Positions 10,802-23,077 of a stretch of DNA of 64,000 nt are shown piece after piece. This DNA is from Purshia tridentata (Eukaryota; Streptophyta; Magnoliopsida; Rosales; Rosaceae). Both the position numbers and the translations under genes were made by a program. Each line of letters opens with the position of its first letter. Position 1 is the stretch's first letter. Below the pieces are notes generated by a model. That model saw only the letters and a list, made by a program, of their open reading frames with translations. It was not told where the DNA came from and searched no databases. The DNA is taken from positions 1-64,000 of the forward strand of contig QANT01002684.1 in NCBI GenBank assembly GCA_003254885.1, read 5' to 3'.

Positions 10802-11282
10802 ATGAAAAACATTTCCAAAAAATGTGTAAAAGTAATGGAGGAAAATAATTTGAAATTCTTTAAACTGTTAATATTGCGAGTAATGATATTTATTGAAGTT
10901 GTGCAAGCAGAAGATGCCCCTAATCTCTCTGTTAATCATTCACTTCTCGATCATTTTCATCTAATACCCTCTTCAGTTGATGGGCTTATTAATTCTGCTT
11001 TAGTTTATAAATTCGTTAGAATATGTAAAAGTTCAACAATTATCTGTTAATCATTCACTTCTCGATCATTTTCATCTACCCTCTTCAGTTGATGGGCTTA
11101 TTAATTCTGCTTTATTTTATAAATTCGTTAGAATATGTAAAAGTTCAACAATTAAATTTATTTCATGTATCGATCAGGTTCCTTGGAAATGTCGAGACAA
11201 AACATCAATAGAAGACCGCACAAAATGCGTGGAATTTGAGATTGATGAATGTGCTAGAAAATATGTCATTGTTAAGGGTTAA
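10802..11282 (+). pseudogene. Duplicated secreted cysteine-rich gene broken by an internal 115-bp duplication
   Basis: This is a paralogue of the gene at 7385, with the same leader (MEENN, hydrophobic LLILRVMIFIEVV, then QAED) and the same SSVDGLIN segment. A 115-bp direct duplication (units starting 10929 and 11044, the second 3 bp shorter inside) shifts the frame, so translation from 10802 stops at 11048 after 82 residues. The second unit continues open in another frame to 11282. It carries the five cysteines spaced C-x9-C-x7-C-x11-C-x7-C, ending KYVIVKG. The duplication is nearly unmutated and so looks recent. Either the gene is a young pseudogene, or splicing removes one unit; I see no convincing splice pair for that. 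Confidence 0.6.
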
Positions 11283-12486
11283 TGTTACCTTTGAAAGTAT
11301 GAAATTTACGTTGGTAAATATAAGTTTGGTACGTATGAGCAATCTTATTCTTTTTTTTTACATTTACACAAATTCAAAATACACAAGCATGTATACATAT
11401 ATATGTATATATCATACCTGCATGCAATCTCTTAATCACAACTAACAATTGGTGTATGGTATTTCTCTCCACGTACTATAAACTATAAAGGAAGATACCT
11501 CATCAAGTTCAAATCTTTCAATCTCATATAAGCATTCAAATGTCGTAAATTATTACCATCATCAATATTTCATTGTGACATGGAAATTATATAAATTCTT
11601 GTCTTATTTCTATGACAGGTGTAGATCACGTGAGAGAGATCTATGTAATTTTGCTACCTGTTTGTACAAAAAACTGGTTTGTAATAATTAAAAATAAGTT
11701 GATGATCGAGATGACCATGCATCAAATATTTGTATCCCAGTAGTGCTCTTATTGAACGTCATAATAGTGCTTGTTTTATTTTATTTCTTTTTTATAAAAA
11801 TGGCATTATATTAAGCCATATTATGCATTAAATTTCAATCAGGAGGAAACATCATGGTGGAGATATAATAATTTGTAAGGTTTATCATGGTAATTGGTAA
11901 GAGTGTTTACTTACCCTATGCTTGAATTCACAATGTCAGTACATGGGAAATTATTTTGGGCTATTTGTAGGCTTTTCTTACCATTAGTAACAAATTAGTC
12001 TAATTGGAATTTCCATGATATAATAACTCACCTAAAGTGTTGAATGTTAAAATGGACAACCTAACCCATTTTTAAATGCTGAAAAAGTCTGGAACAAACA
12101 TGAGCCAAGGTGTTTTACATGGTCGAGTGCTTGACTAGATGTAAGGTCGATCAGAATGTATGGATTAAACCAAATTTACCAAAATTCACAAAGATTCTAC
12201 GATGAAGAGCATCCAAAGAAGTTCTTCTCAATGATGAATACAAGGGGTGCAATGGTCAAGATTCAAGATCAAATAAATGTCAATAAATATACATCTACCG
12301 GTCTAACTAATCATAAATCACTTACCATTCTAGATAGACTGAAGCATATTTAAGAAGATATTATTTCTGTGTATTTATTTTCCTAAAATAAAACTGAAAT
12401 TAAATTATTCATGCCACTTGGTTTAATTAGTTATGGCGACCCAAGAGTGACATTCTCTTTCCCGAATAATGAGGGTGCGACAGAGG
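11283..12486. other. AT-rich spacer
   Basis: No gene seen. About 11380-11430 (CATGTATACATATATATG... and CTGCATGCAATCTC) echoes 7845-7875 downstream of the first secreted-peptide gene and marks the right part of the duplicated block. A 65-codon open frame at 12156 matches nothing I know. Confidence 0.4.
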
Positions 12487-12573
12487 GCCCAGCACAGTTG
12501 ATTAATTGACATCAACAGTCTGTGACCTACAGTTTTATTCAATTCTTCCAACCGCTATCTCTCTGTGCTGGGC
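12487..12573. repeat. 11-bp inverted repeat with 65-bp loop
   Basis: GCCCAGCACAG at 12487-12497 is matched by its exact complement CTGTGCTGGGC at 12563-12573. The arms do not extend well beyond this. It could be a short hairpin or the ends of a very small element. Nothing ties it to a known RNA. Confidence 0.4.
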
Positions 12574-12761
12574 AACTGCTTTTTTTCAGTTCTAAATGTG
12601 GCAAAATCTTAGTGGCATTAATATTTAACACTGCTGCAAACTGAACCAGTGAACAATTGTCTTCCGCATTTTCACTCTATGATGAGAAAAATTATTATAG
12701 ATGTATGACATGTTGATATTTGTATGATATAGATTTATAATATTATTAACGTCAAACTCAT

Positions 12762-13051
12762 TCAGGTGTGAACGTTCACAAATTCGTATTTAGCTCCGAG
12801 TGTTTAGTAGTGTAAATTTTTCTACACCAAGCAATCTGATTTGGTTTGTTGTTGTTTATGTTAAGTTTTTAATTTTTTTTGACTAAATTTAATCTAACAT
12901 AAAATCTAAGAGAGTATGAGGTAAACTTGTCGGCTTATATCCTCAAAGAAAATGAGGAAAGCAGCGCACACTCGCCTGTTTTAGAAAACTTCACCCAACT
13001 CTCGACAGAGCTGACGAGCGCTTGGTGGCACGTCTGCACGTCCACACCTAA
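12762..13051. mobile_element. Possible MITE with AGGTGTG termini
   Basis: TCAGGTGTGAACGT at 12762 and its imperfect complement ACGTCCACACCTAA ending near 13051 form an inverted pair enclosing about 290 bp. The right half is less AT-rich than the surroundings. I cannot find a convincing target-site duplication, so the class is open. Confidence 0.35.
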
Positions 13052-14125
13052 AAGGCTCTGTTATTAACGTTCATCATATTATAGCATTAACTTACTTACA
13101 CGATGTGATGGTATAACAGAGTTATACATAATATATAATTACTCCTCTCAAATATTTAGAACACAATGATTTTGAACATATCTTTGCTTCACGTGGAAAT
13201 TTATCATGATAATTAATGTTTTATTCTTTCTATATTGGTAATTTCGTTCAGTACATGATATTAATGCGATCATTGATCAATTTGTTTATACATCAAATTT
13301 CGAGTAACAGAGATGAAGGCCCTTCCAAAGTTAATGCCGAAAAGACTCATTAATTGTGACTAGGAGCTCCACTGTATTATAGTGGGTTTAAAAAGTTATA
13401 CACAGATAAAAATAATTACATAAGAATGATAAGATAGAATCAAACCCATAATCTATTGTAATTATAAAAGTTGATCTATTTCTCAATCTATTTTAATGAT
13501 CGATAAGATTCATAACCATTTCTCCATTCCTCCATCACCACTTTTAGGCAATGTGTCTAGTTCTATCACTTTACAGCTATAGCCTATATTGCTAATCACA
13601 TTTTTGAAATTTCTATAGTGAGACCTACTATTATAAAAAGATCTCATATAAATTCTATTACTGTAAAAGATGTAATGAATAATGAAATCAATAAATGTGA
13701 TACAGATAGTTGTTTAATATTTACTACCGGCTAATCAAGGAGCCTATTGACCATCCCTTAAATGATGATTGTATTTCTTTTGTTTTCTATTTCTACTTGA
13801 CTTTTCAATAATTAAAAAAAAAAAGATAAATAAATACCAAATATGAAAAAGAAAAAAATAAATAAAAAAGCTTCTTCTCCTTACTAGACCAATTTCATTT
13901 CAGCATTGTGACATGCAGAAATCACTCCCATAATAAACAATCAGATTTCAGTGGCATTGATATTCAGCTAAGCTTTTGAAACAAATTGCTACAGAAAACA
14001 AGTCTCCCAATTCCTGTTGAAATTGAAAAGAAACCGTAAATGATGAAAGAAAACTTTTAATTGGAAGAACACAAAATCAAATGTAGATGTATATCTCTTT
14101 CCTTCAATGATCTGTCTTTTCTATT
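13052..14125. other. Spacer downstream of NPH3
   Basis: No gene seen. AT-rich, with a purine-rich stretch at 13810-13870. The last part is expected to be the 3' UTR of the minus-strand NPH3 gene. Confidence 0.4.
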
Positions 14126-17100
14126 TCAGGAAATGGAATTCCTCCACCTCCTAGGTGTCTTTCTAGTCTGCTCTGCAGCAGTTGGGTGGTGATCATGAGG
14201 CCCAATGTGCTGGCTTTGATCTATAGTTGTGTTCTTAGTGAGTTTGCTTAGTTTCTTCCACCCACTGGTCCATGCTGATGTATGTTTCTGCTTTGACATC
14301 TTATCAAACTGTCTCTGCAAGTTTTCCATATCATTCTGGAGCTCAAGGTACTTTGCTTTCACACTCTCCAGCTCAAACTTTACTGTGTTGATGTCTTTTT
14401 TGGCTGCTGCCCATCCTTCTTGGAATGATTGCGGGGTCCCTTCCAGTAGTGTTTTCCGATTCGAAACGATTGGCTGATAGTGAGATTCTGCAGCTTCTTT
14501 GAGGGAGTTGTTGGCTAATGCATTGCTTATTTTCACTTGTTCAGAGAAAAGGACTTGCACCACCACTCTTAATGGGAGCCTTTCATTTTGGGCGGCATGC
14601 ATGCAGGCATCAATGGATAGCTTTTGGCAATCCATCACTCGGCAAAGCCTCTTCCTTTCGTGCTCAGAGAGTGTTGGATGGGCCTGTTAAATTGATAAAG
14701 ATATGGAAACTCTTAATCTCGAGAAAACAATCAGGAGAAATACCATGTTGATTTATAAAAAGAGAGAAAAGTTAGTTTGTCAAGAATGGTTCATCAAATC
14801 TATAAACAAGAGGCAAATGCCATTGTTTATTTGTCTTTTCACGTCACGTTTAGAAAAGCCAGCCTGCTGTACATAGTGGTAGATCTCATATCAGCATTTG
14901 TTCACTAACAATAGATGGTTCAGATTTTCAAATCAGTAATGATCTCCCATTATTCTAATATTTGAGCTATGATTGTTATTGTTCTGATTTATATGCAATT
15001 TTAATGTTAATGTTATAAGTTATAACATTCTGCTGTGTTTTGGAATCCTAGATGGGCAGATTTGCATACAAGACAATAACAAGCACACATTCATGTCAAA
15101 AAGGCACAAATTAAGTATGGCATTCCTCCGCAGGAAAGCATCCAGATCCATAATTCTTCCAAGTTTTCTGCTTAAATTAATCAAGCATGCAAGCTTTCAA
15201 CAATCAATACCTAAAATTTAAAGTTTTCCATGCAGTTTACTGCATAGGATCTATGCTTTTATGCAAAATTCTTGTGAGTGACATTTCTCAATGTTGCACA
15301 ATCCATATCATTTTTTCCTCTTACTTTGAAAGGGTGATCCAAGCATGTATGCATGATAAAGGTATATTCTGTAAGATGATTTAGACCATAAGATGGAATG
15401 AACAATTCTATGGCACACTAACTTTGGAAGAAGGAAATAATACCTTGAGATAGGAATCGATTGCTCGATAAAGTCCATCATCACAGATCCGCGCAGATTC
15501 AGGCAATGCTTCTGCCAGTACCTGAAACTTTGTTAGGGAGAGGCTTCTATCTCTGGACACCTCTGTAAGATAACTATCAACAAGCCTGGCTACCCTCATC
15601 TTAGCATTTTGACCTGTACCCCTTTGACTTCCTTCATAGTGTTTGTCAGTAAAAGGTTGTTGGCTTGGACTAGAAATTTCTGTCTGTTCTTGAACCAGAA
15701 AATGCTCCAGAAGCCTCTGAACAAGATCCACATCATACATAGTTTCGCTTTTATTGTAAGTTGGAATGAGAAGATCAGCCAATGAAGCCTGTTCGAACTG
15801 CATTCCCACCCGTTTTTCCAACTCAGTAACCAAAGCAGGAGCTACTTTTAACATGTTTGACTTTCTCAAAAGCCGAAGAAGGAAGCTGCACGAGACACTG
15901 TCCTTCTGTGGTGGAATTATGCTAATGAGGCTCTCTATGATCATCCGTTGATCTTTGGCCTGAACGGTTGAAGTCTCATCTTTATTTGCAGCAACAATCA
16001 TATGAAGGCCACCCTTCCAACTGCTGCCACTAAGACTAGTATTACCATTGCTGCTACTGCTTCCTTCATCTGCAGCCGCTGAGCAATCATTTATCAAACC
16101 CAGAAGCCATTTAGATGCATAATGCATTATTGCAGCTCCAATCAGTTCAAATCTCATCCCCTTTACCTTAATTGCAGTGATGACCCTTACAAAGTGATCA
16201 ATCCTAAGAATTGAAACATCTTCAAACCACCAATCAGGAGGAACCTGCTGGTTTCTATTTGGACTTGAGTCCTTCACGTCATTACAGCTTGGGCTTGAAA
16301 CTTTTGGTGGCCTTCCAGTGTATGGCCATCTTATACCTTTTGGATTGGCACAAGCCTTCCAAGCAATAGACTCACTACATCTTCGAACGATTTGAAGGTT
16401 TTCTGCCCATGGTGACAGCTTCTCACAGTTTTTTAAAACCACTATGGAGTCTCTCCATGAGGATAAAACCACATAGCTGAGAAACGCTTCGGTTTTGAAG
16501 ATAAGATTGCCTTCTTCCAAGTCCTCTGTCATTTCAAGGAACTCTGCAGCACATCTCAGGCCTGAAATATTTGCTGCTGTCAAATCAACAGCAATTCCAT
16601 AGCAGAATTTTGCAGCTAGCTCAAAGGCCTCCGGTCCACCCGGAAGGTCATCCAAAACTATCTTACTCACATCAGGGTCGCGTAATTCATACATGATTCT
16701 GTTGATCTTCCCACTCCTTGAAAGCAGGGGATACTTCCACAACAAAATGAAAGAAAACAAAAAAATTTCATTCTTATTAGTAATTAAATTCTTAGACTAG
16801 GACGCTTAGTGGTCTAAAATTGTATCCATATGGGTAGAAAATTAGCTACCTTGTGTAAGTGAAAATTGACATCCCCAGCTTGAACTAGCAGGTCACTTGG
16901 GATATCAGTTGCAACATACCTATATTTAGATCAAACCCACCAAATATTTTACTCAAGCTTGCATGCTAAAAAATCAGCTACCTTTATTATAAGCAAGATT
17001 ACCCAAAAGCATGAACAAAGTAAAATCTCATTATACTTAGACTTCAACCACATAATTAACACTATATCTATTTGTTCATACATACCATGAGTTGCCTTTT

Positions 17101-17198
17101 AGCTCAAACCCATCAGTCTTAACACTGTGCTTGCTCAAACTAAGAACTCCATTCCCATAATCTCTGCCTCCAACAGACTCACTCTCTGAATCCCACAT
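14126..17198 (-). CDS. NPH3: NPH3, BTB/NPH3-domain phototropin signalling protein
   Basis: Four coding exons on the minus strand: 17198-17086, 16919-16850, 16733-15444 and 14683-14126. They give 676 residues against ~745 in Arabidopsis. NPH3 is a plasma-membrane partner of phototropins and a CUL3 adaptor needed for phototropism. The start [20 protein letters not shown] matches the family start, so I chose 17198 over an in-frame ATG at 17309. The BTB fold covers about residues 40-150 ([20 protein letters not shown]). The NPH3 domain opens at [18 protein letters not shown] and includes [15 protein letters not shown] coiled coil follows ([20 protein letters not shown]). The C-terminus RRWRNSIS keeps the serine that phototropin phosphorylates to recruit 14-3-3. 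All splice sites are GT/AG. The shorter length comes from low-complexity linkers, not from loss of a domain. Confidence 0.96.
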
Positions 17199-19117
17199 GG
17201 TACAGAACAAAATCCAGGAAAATTGAAGCTGGGTTTTCTCAGAAAAGTGGCTAGAAACAAGAGCAGGCCCAGAGAGAGATATGTAAGCTGCAGACAGAAG
17301 GAAGCACAAGGCAGTGAAACTGAGATGAGACTAAAAAGGAAGAGTAGTACCTCACATGGGATGGTTGGAATTATCTCCAATTGTCGGCTTCTAAGCAGGT
17401 TTCCGAGAGCTCTTACAGGCTGTGTTGTAATGGGCATAGCATGTACTGTTTTGGGATCACTCGGAGAGCCTCCTTTCTAATTTTGCTTTTTCAGCTTTGC
17501 TTCTTCCTATAACATAGAAACAGACTTGGGAGATTCAGCTTAATATTCCTTTCTCTGTTTTTGTGTGTGGAAGTGCACAAAATCGTATATAGCTTAATTA
17601 ATTTTGTTTCGTCAATGATTCAAGGGTTAATTTATGCAATAATGCAATAGGAAAATGAAGTTTTTGGGATTTTAAATTATAAAATCATTCGTAAAAATTT
17701 AGTAGTCACATGAAGTCATGGGTAACATTCTATAAATAAAGAATGAAAGAACCGGAAGAGAATGTTTAGCATTTATGGACCATATGATGGTTTGTCCTCC
17801 AATGTCTTTGCATTTACATATTAATATGTGAATACGGTTAGAAGAGATCTTAAATTTAGACTTGCCGGATAAAAAAAGGGTAGCATGCATAATGATTATT
17901 TTTAGGTACAAAATTTCAATATTTAATCATTCTAATTATTAAAACTTCAATTTACGTCATTCTACCAAACATTTGACAAAATAGTTTTTCTTTTTTACAA
18001 ACTGGAACTATGATTATATTTACAGTCGCAAAGTTGTGACTGTGAGTTGTTTTTTCAGTGTTCATATTATAGTTTAAGGCTTAAGCTTTAAAGTTTAGTC
18101 TCTAGGTTGTAGAATTTCATTGCATAATCTTAAATAAAAAGCCTAAGTGCTTATAACCTCTAAAGTTTTATGAACTCTTCACAGTTATATGCTGCATGAT
18201 AGTGTGAAGCATTTACAGCTATATACCAAACTAAAAGAATAAAACACCATATAAGACCATTAAAAGCTCGACACTTTTTTTGATCGCTTGGAGGCCCGAA
18301 ATTCACGTTTTATATAAATTTGTGGTATAACAACCCGGTATAACAACCCAAAATATCTTACTCCAAATTAGAGCCTAAACTAAATAAAAAAAGAGTTAAT
18401 TACATTTATATACTTCAATTATACACCACTTTTCAATTTAGTATCTCAAGTTTAAAAAATTGCATTAGAATACCTCAATTATAAAATCTCGCCAACTAAT
18501 TTGTATCTTATTGTACGTATTACAGAAAAATTATGGTCATTTGGCATTTACTCTTAATTGTCTTAAATATTAAATCAATAAGTAGAATTCTTAGATTTGC
18601 AATACACTGGTCCAAATAAAAGTTAAATGAAGAGACAATTCATTTTTCAATAGTAAAATCAACTGCAAAAAGACACTAGAGTACGTATAATATTATGCAC
18701 CATGGAATTTTATTTTTTATTTTTTTCTGTGCCATATTTCTTGGATTCTTGCTAGGTAAATGGTCAGCATCCAAAACAAAATCACTGTAACATGACAAAA
18801 TAGAGTTTGTTCTTCACTTTGGTTACAGATGATGACTCGTGAATTAATCCTACTGCAATCCTTTTGACCTTTTTTTTTTTTTCCTCCTTTTGCTGGAATA
18901 TTATTTTGATTCTTTTCATGGTTAATCTAACACTACAACAACTAAAACAAATTTAGGAAAATTTAGGCAATCGATCGATCAAATTAAGAGAAAATTTTAA
19001 ATTCATTTGTGTTTTTCTAGACGATCAACCAGCCTTTCATGGCGATCAATCAGTCCAAATTTTGTAACAGTCGCTACCAAATCGATCGTCGTCTTCTGTG
19101 GATTGATCCTGATCTTT
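17199..19117. other. NPH3 5' leader and AT-rich spacer
   Basis: The first 250 bases are the presumed NPH3 leader. An upstream ATG at 17437 opens a 100-codon frame (MPITTQPVRALGNLLRSRQ) that overlaps the NPH3 start in another frame. A possible 63-bp leader intron (17350-17288) would leave that frame open, but it is short for a plant intron. Beyond about 17500 the sequence is AT-rich and I see no gene. Confidence 0.4.
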
Positions 19118-19665
19118 TTTTTTTTTTGGTTCGGTTTTTCTGACCTATTATAATGCGTTTTGTGCCCTTTTATGTTTGTAATTCTATAACGGTTCATATA
19201 GGATTTATGGTTTTAATTAAGAAGTATATAAATACATGTTTTAGAGCCTAAACCTACTATATGTGCTTTTTCAGAGAAATCAAGCCATTGTGAGTTTTTG
19301 GTTGTATTATTTAAGAGCAATTAGAACTCGTTTGTTCTTTAATTTGTAATCTACTTTTTTCTATTTAGTGGATGATGGATCTAGTCCATTTTTTTTTTTT
19401 TGGTTCGGTTTTTCTGACCTATTATAATGCGTTTTGTGCCCTTTTATGTTTATAATTCTATAACGGTTCATATAGGATTTATGGTTTTAATTAAGAAGTA
19501 TATAAATACATGTTTTAGAGCCTAAACCTACTATATGTGCTTTTTCAGAGAAATCAAGCCATTGTGAGTTTTTGGTTGTATTATTTAAGAGCGATTAGAA
19601 CTTATTTGTTCTTTAATTTGTAATCTTCTTTTTTCTATTTAGTGGATGATGGATCTAGTCCACTT
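19118..19665. repeat. 274-bp direct tandem repeat, two copies
   Basis: GGTTCGGTTTTTCTGACC occurs at 19128 and 19402, and the following ~260 bases are almost identical, ending in GTGGATGATGGATCTAGTCCA. Each copy begins in a poly-T run and contains a TATAAATA motif. The two copies differ at only a few sites, so the duplication is young. Origin unknown; the TATA motif could fit the end of a small retroelement but this is not established. Confidence 0.85.
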
Positions 19666-20304
19666 TAAAGTAAACCATGTTATTAAATTTCTTGTATTCT
19701 TTTCTACATCTATTTTCTTATTAGAAGTTGTGCGGTCTTAAGCTATAATTATCTATAAATTCCTGACTATATATATATTTTTTTCTCGTGTCATTGTTTG
19801 GTATGCACCACATGCATGGCCCAAAGAAAGATTAATTAAAAATGGGGGCATGGGTGTATGCATGGATGACCCTCTATTTTCTAATTTCTTCTAATCATTT
19901 TGTCTACTGAACAAGAGATATGTTTCTGCCACTTTCCATGCCTCCATCCTTTCTCCATCCCTTGTATATATTATATATCCTCGATCTCTAACTTATTATA
20001 AGAGATTTTAACCTAATAATTGTATGATTCTACTGTGTATGGAAGTACATTATGTACATACCATGCATGCATTTCTTTAATATAAATCTATGCCGTCAAT
20101 ATATAATTTAAGTTACTATACCAATTTTAAGCGATTACATTGAGTCCTCTTATAAAGAGGGATTCCTTCTTTTAAGAAAAGACACTAATACATTAATGTT
20201 GTTGGGGTCCAGCCTATAATGTGGTCTCTCATGATTTAAACATCTAATTTTTTGAGGTCACCCTTTAAGGATAATTCATATAAAAAGTCAATCAAATAAA
20301 AAAT
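19666..20304. other. AT-rich spacer
   Basis: No gene, RNA or clear repeat. AT-rich, with several CATGCATG-type palindromes (about 19813, 19861 and 20064). Confidence 0.4.
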
Positions 20305-21060
20305 TGTGTAACTTTTATTTTTTATTTTTTATTTTTTATTGAATGAAAGATTTCAATGAAACAAATCAAGGAATTACAAGAATACTTCAGCCAACTGAAC
20401 AACAATCTAATCAAGCACAAACTACAAACCAAAACAAGCAAGTGAACTGCAATATTACAAAGTAAAGATTAAAATCCCTAGACTTCAATAAAGATCGAGA
20501 TGGGCATCAAATGCAATTCCTCTTCTTATTCTTGAAGTCTGGAAAACAAATTAAGGACAAACAAGCAAAACATGTATCCAAAATTAGCGCAAGGCCGTGA
20601 CAGTGTGAAATTTATAAAAGCTGAAGGGAGACAATGCAACCAAGAGGAAGGGCATAACCACTCACAATCTCTCGTTCAATTAGGAACAATTAATGGCATG
20701 TGCACCACCAAATTAACCATGTCACGAGACTAAAAGCTCCATTTCCAAACCATAGTAAACCACAACCCATGACAAGTTGGAACTAAACAAAACCAAACCA
20801 ACTAATATACAAACTAAAACCTTTATAGACCTACACCAGCAAAATACTGGCGACTTATTTCAGCGATCTGTAAACAGCGTTGCCATTGATGGAATCGCAC
20901 ATGCCACTAGCAGCAACCCGAGCAACACAAACCTACAGGACCCACCGTGACCCAGCCGCAACACAGCCACCGCAAACACTGCCGCCGCGAAGCCCAGTCA
21001 CCGTCAATAAAACCACACTCCCACAAGATCACCGCCACGAAGAGGGTAAAACTCAAACTA
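20305..21060 (-). mobile_element. Probable non-LTR retroposon 3' end
   Basis: Read on the minus strand, the block ends TTTGTTTCATTGAAATCTTTC then ATTCAATAAAAAATAAAAAA. A message-like 3' end running into an A-rich tail (20309-20342 on the plus strand) is typical of a reverse-transcribed insertion. The 5' part (20880-21050) is GC-rich against its surroundings. I see no reverse-transcriptase motif, so it may be a LINE 3' UTR, a non-autonomous derivative, or a processed copy of a host RNA. Confidence 0.4.
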
Positions 21061-23077
21061 CAAACCAAAACAACATTATGAATTTTGGACCACTAAATAT
21101 GAAGTGTGGTAGGAATATTTGCATTTACTACTGACTATGTAATAACTGAGTGGCCACACATTCGGACAAAATGTGTACCAATTAAGTGCACATGCCACTC
21201 CATTCCATAAAGTTTGGTTTATGGGGTCCCCTTCTATTTAGGGCTTCAACTTTCTACTCACTTGTTCAACGCCAAAACACCCACACAAATTTGTTTTCTA
21301 GTGAATAACTCATAATTTCTTTTTTTCTTTTTTATTCCACGATAAAATAATTGTACTTTTATATTTTGTACGGTTTTATTTATTTTCTTCATATATATAC
21401 AACAAAAAATATAATACATTTGTATAATATCATTTTCGCATATATAGGGTTGTTAAACAATTTTCACTGAGTTGTACTAAAACTATTCAATAATTTCATA
21501 AATAAAAAAATAAAAAGAACAAGCGCAAAGTGGTTGGTCACTTAGGCAAAGTACTTAGCTCATTAAAATACACCGACTTGAAACATATGTGGGTCATTTT
21601 GTTCTTGGGAGCCATGTTTTGGGCTAAAGAACAAAAACTTAAAGCCTAAGCCATATGAATTTATTTGGTATCAAGTATATTGATTCTTAATAAAATTCAG
21701 TTTTTTTTTTTTTTCAAAAAAAAGAAGAAGAAGAAAACAGTGCAATTTTCCGCGGGTTCGAGTTCCCATCCCGGACCCCACCTCATCTTCGATTTTTATA
21801 AAATCCCGAAACTCAATTACCTTGTCCTTCCTTGATAAATAGGGTCATCCCCAAGTCCATAATTTATACCGAAAAAGAGAACTAAACGGTGTGAAATGTC
21901 TTAAAACCTTAAGAAAATAATCATCCTAATCTCTATAGTTTAGGTGTTTTTTCAATGAAGTCTTTTTAGTTTTATTTCGGAGTGGCATGCACATTTTTTG
22001 GATTACTTGATATTTTACATGAGATAGTCATGTAGCGAGATTGATTTGAATTCTCAACTTTTACTTTTTCAATTCTAACTGTATAATATAAGTTAAAAGA
22101 TTTATATAACTTCACTTGCACTAGAAAAATACAACACATTCCTTTCATCTTTTACTTATTATTCTTGAATAAATATATGACTAAGATTAAAAGTCGGTCG
22201 CATATAGAATCTTGAGTCCAATTTGAAACCCATAAGCCCCCTCTCTCACCCCTTAAAATGCATTTACTAATTACTTATTTTTATAACCAAATTATCCCAT
22301 TATAATTACAAAAATTATTTTGTCATGCAAACTTGAATAATTTTATGTATAACAATAAATAAGGGTGTTAATTAAAAATTGATTTTTTTTATTCTGCCAA
22401 CATTTGAAAGCAAATATAAGTTATTTTTTATTTATTCTCGCATAACTTCATTCGCGAACCAAACGAGTCTTCGGGTGCTCTCTTCTCATTCATAGTAAAG
22501 AAAGCTTTAAAAATAAAATACAATCTTTCTCTAATTCACACAAAAGCAAGGAACGAATAATCCCTCAAAAATAATTTCCACACGAAAATGAAACACGTCA
22601 ATCTGTATAGTGCTCCCATATATTATATCCTAATACGAAAATGAAACTTACACTTGCGTTTAGTCGACTATTAATTGACCACAGAAAAAATTGGACATAC
22701 ATCGCATCATGATATATTTTAGTCTCAAGTCATATGCATTAGAAGCTCATATGACTTTCTTTCTGTTGCTGTGTCAAATTGAAGTTGAAACCTTTGGTCT
22801 TTTCTTTTTCGTCTTTGTATTTCTTTTCTTTTTTTCATTTGCCGTGCATAATTTTTTCAACCAATCAACTTATGGTTTAGTCATATTTTAATCCAAAATA
22901 AAAACTTACTTTTCTTTCCCTAGAGAAAGGGGTGAAATTAGGGTTGAAACTTGAAACATTTGGTTGGTGCTTTATACACCACATAAAAGTTATCTTATGT
23001 TTCACTTTCATGACGTGAAACTTTTCGCTCCCTAATTGGTTTTTGACTTGGTTTCTTTTGGACAGTGTCACTATGGT
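21061..23077. other. AT-rich spacer
   Basis: No gene seen over 2 kb. A poly-T/poly-A junction lies at 21700-21740, with simple A/T-rich sequence throughout. Short open frames near 22691 and 22877 look random. Confidence 0.45.

Noticed and set aside
17199-17309. 37-residue N-terminal extension of NPH3 from an in-frame ATG at 17309
   Set aside because: The family start is MW(D/E)SES, and a pyrimidine tract with CAG at 17288-17290 suggests that the upstream ATG may be intronic.
18933-18950. CACTACAACAA, resembling a CACTA transposon end
   Set aside because: I found no matching inverted end or transposase nearby.
21752-21790. tRNA-like T-arm / box B (GGGTTCGAGTTCCC)
   Set aside because: No acceptor stem, D-arm or box A lies upstream, where the sequence is poly-T/poly-A. 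At most a worn SINE trace.
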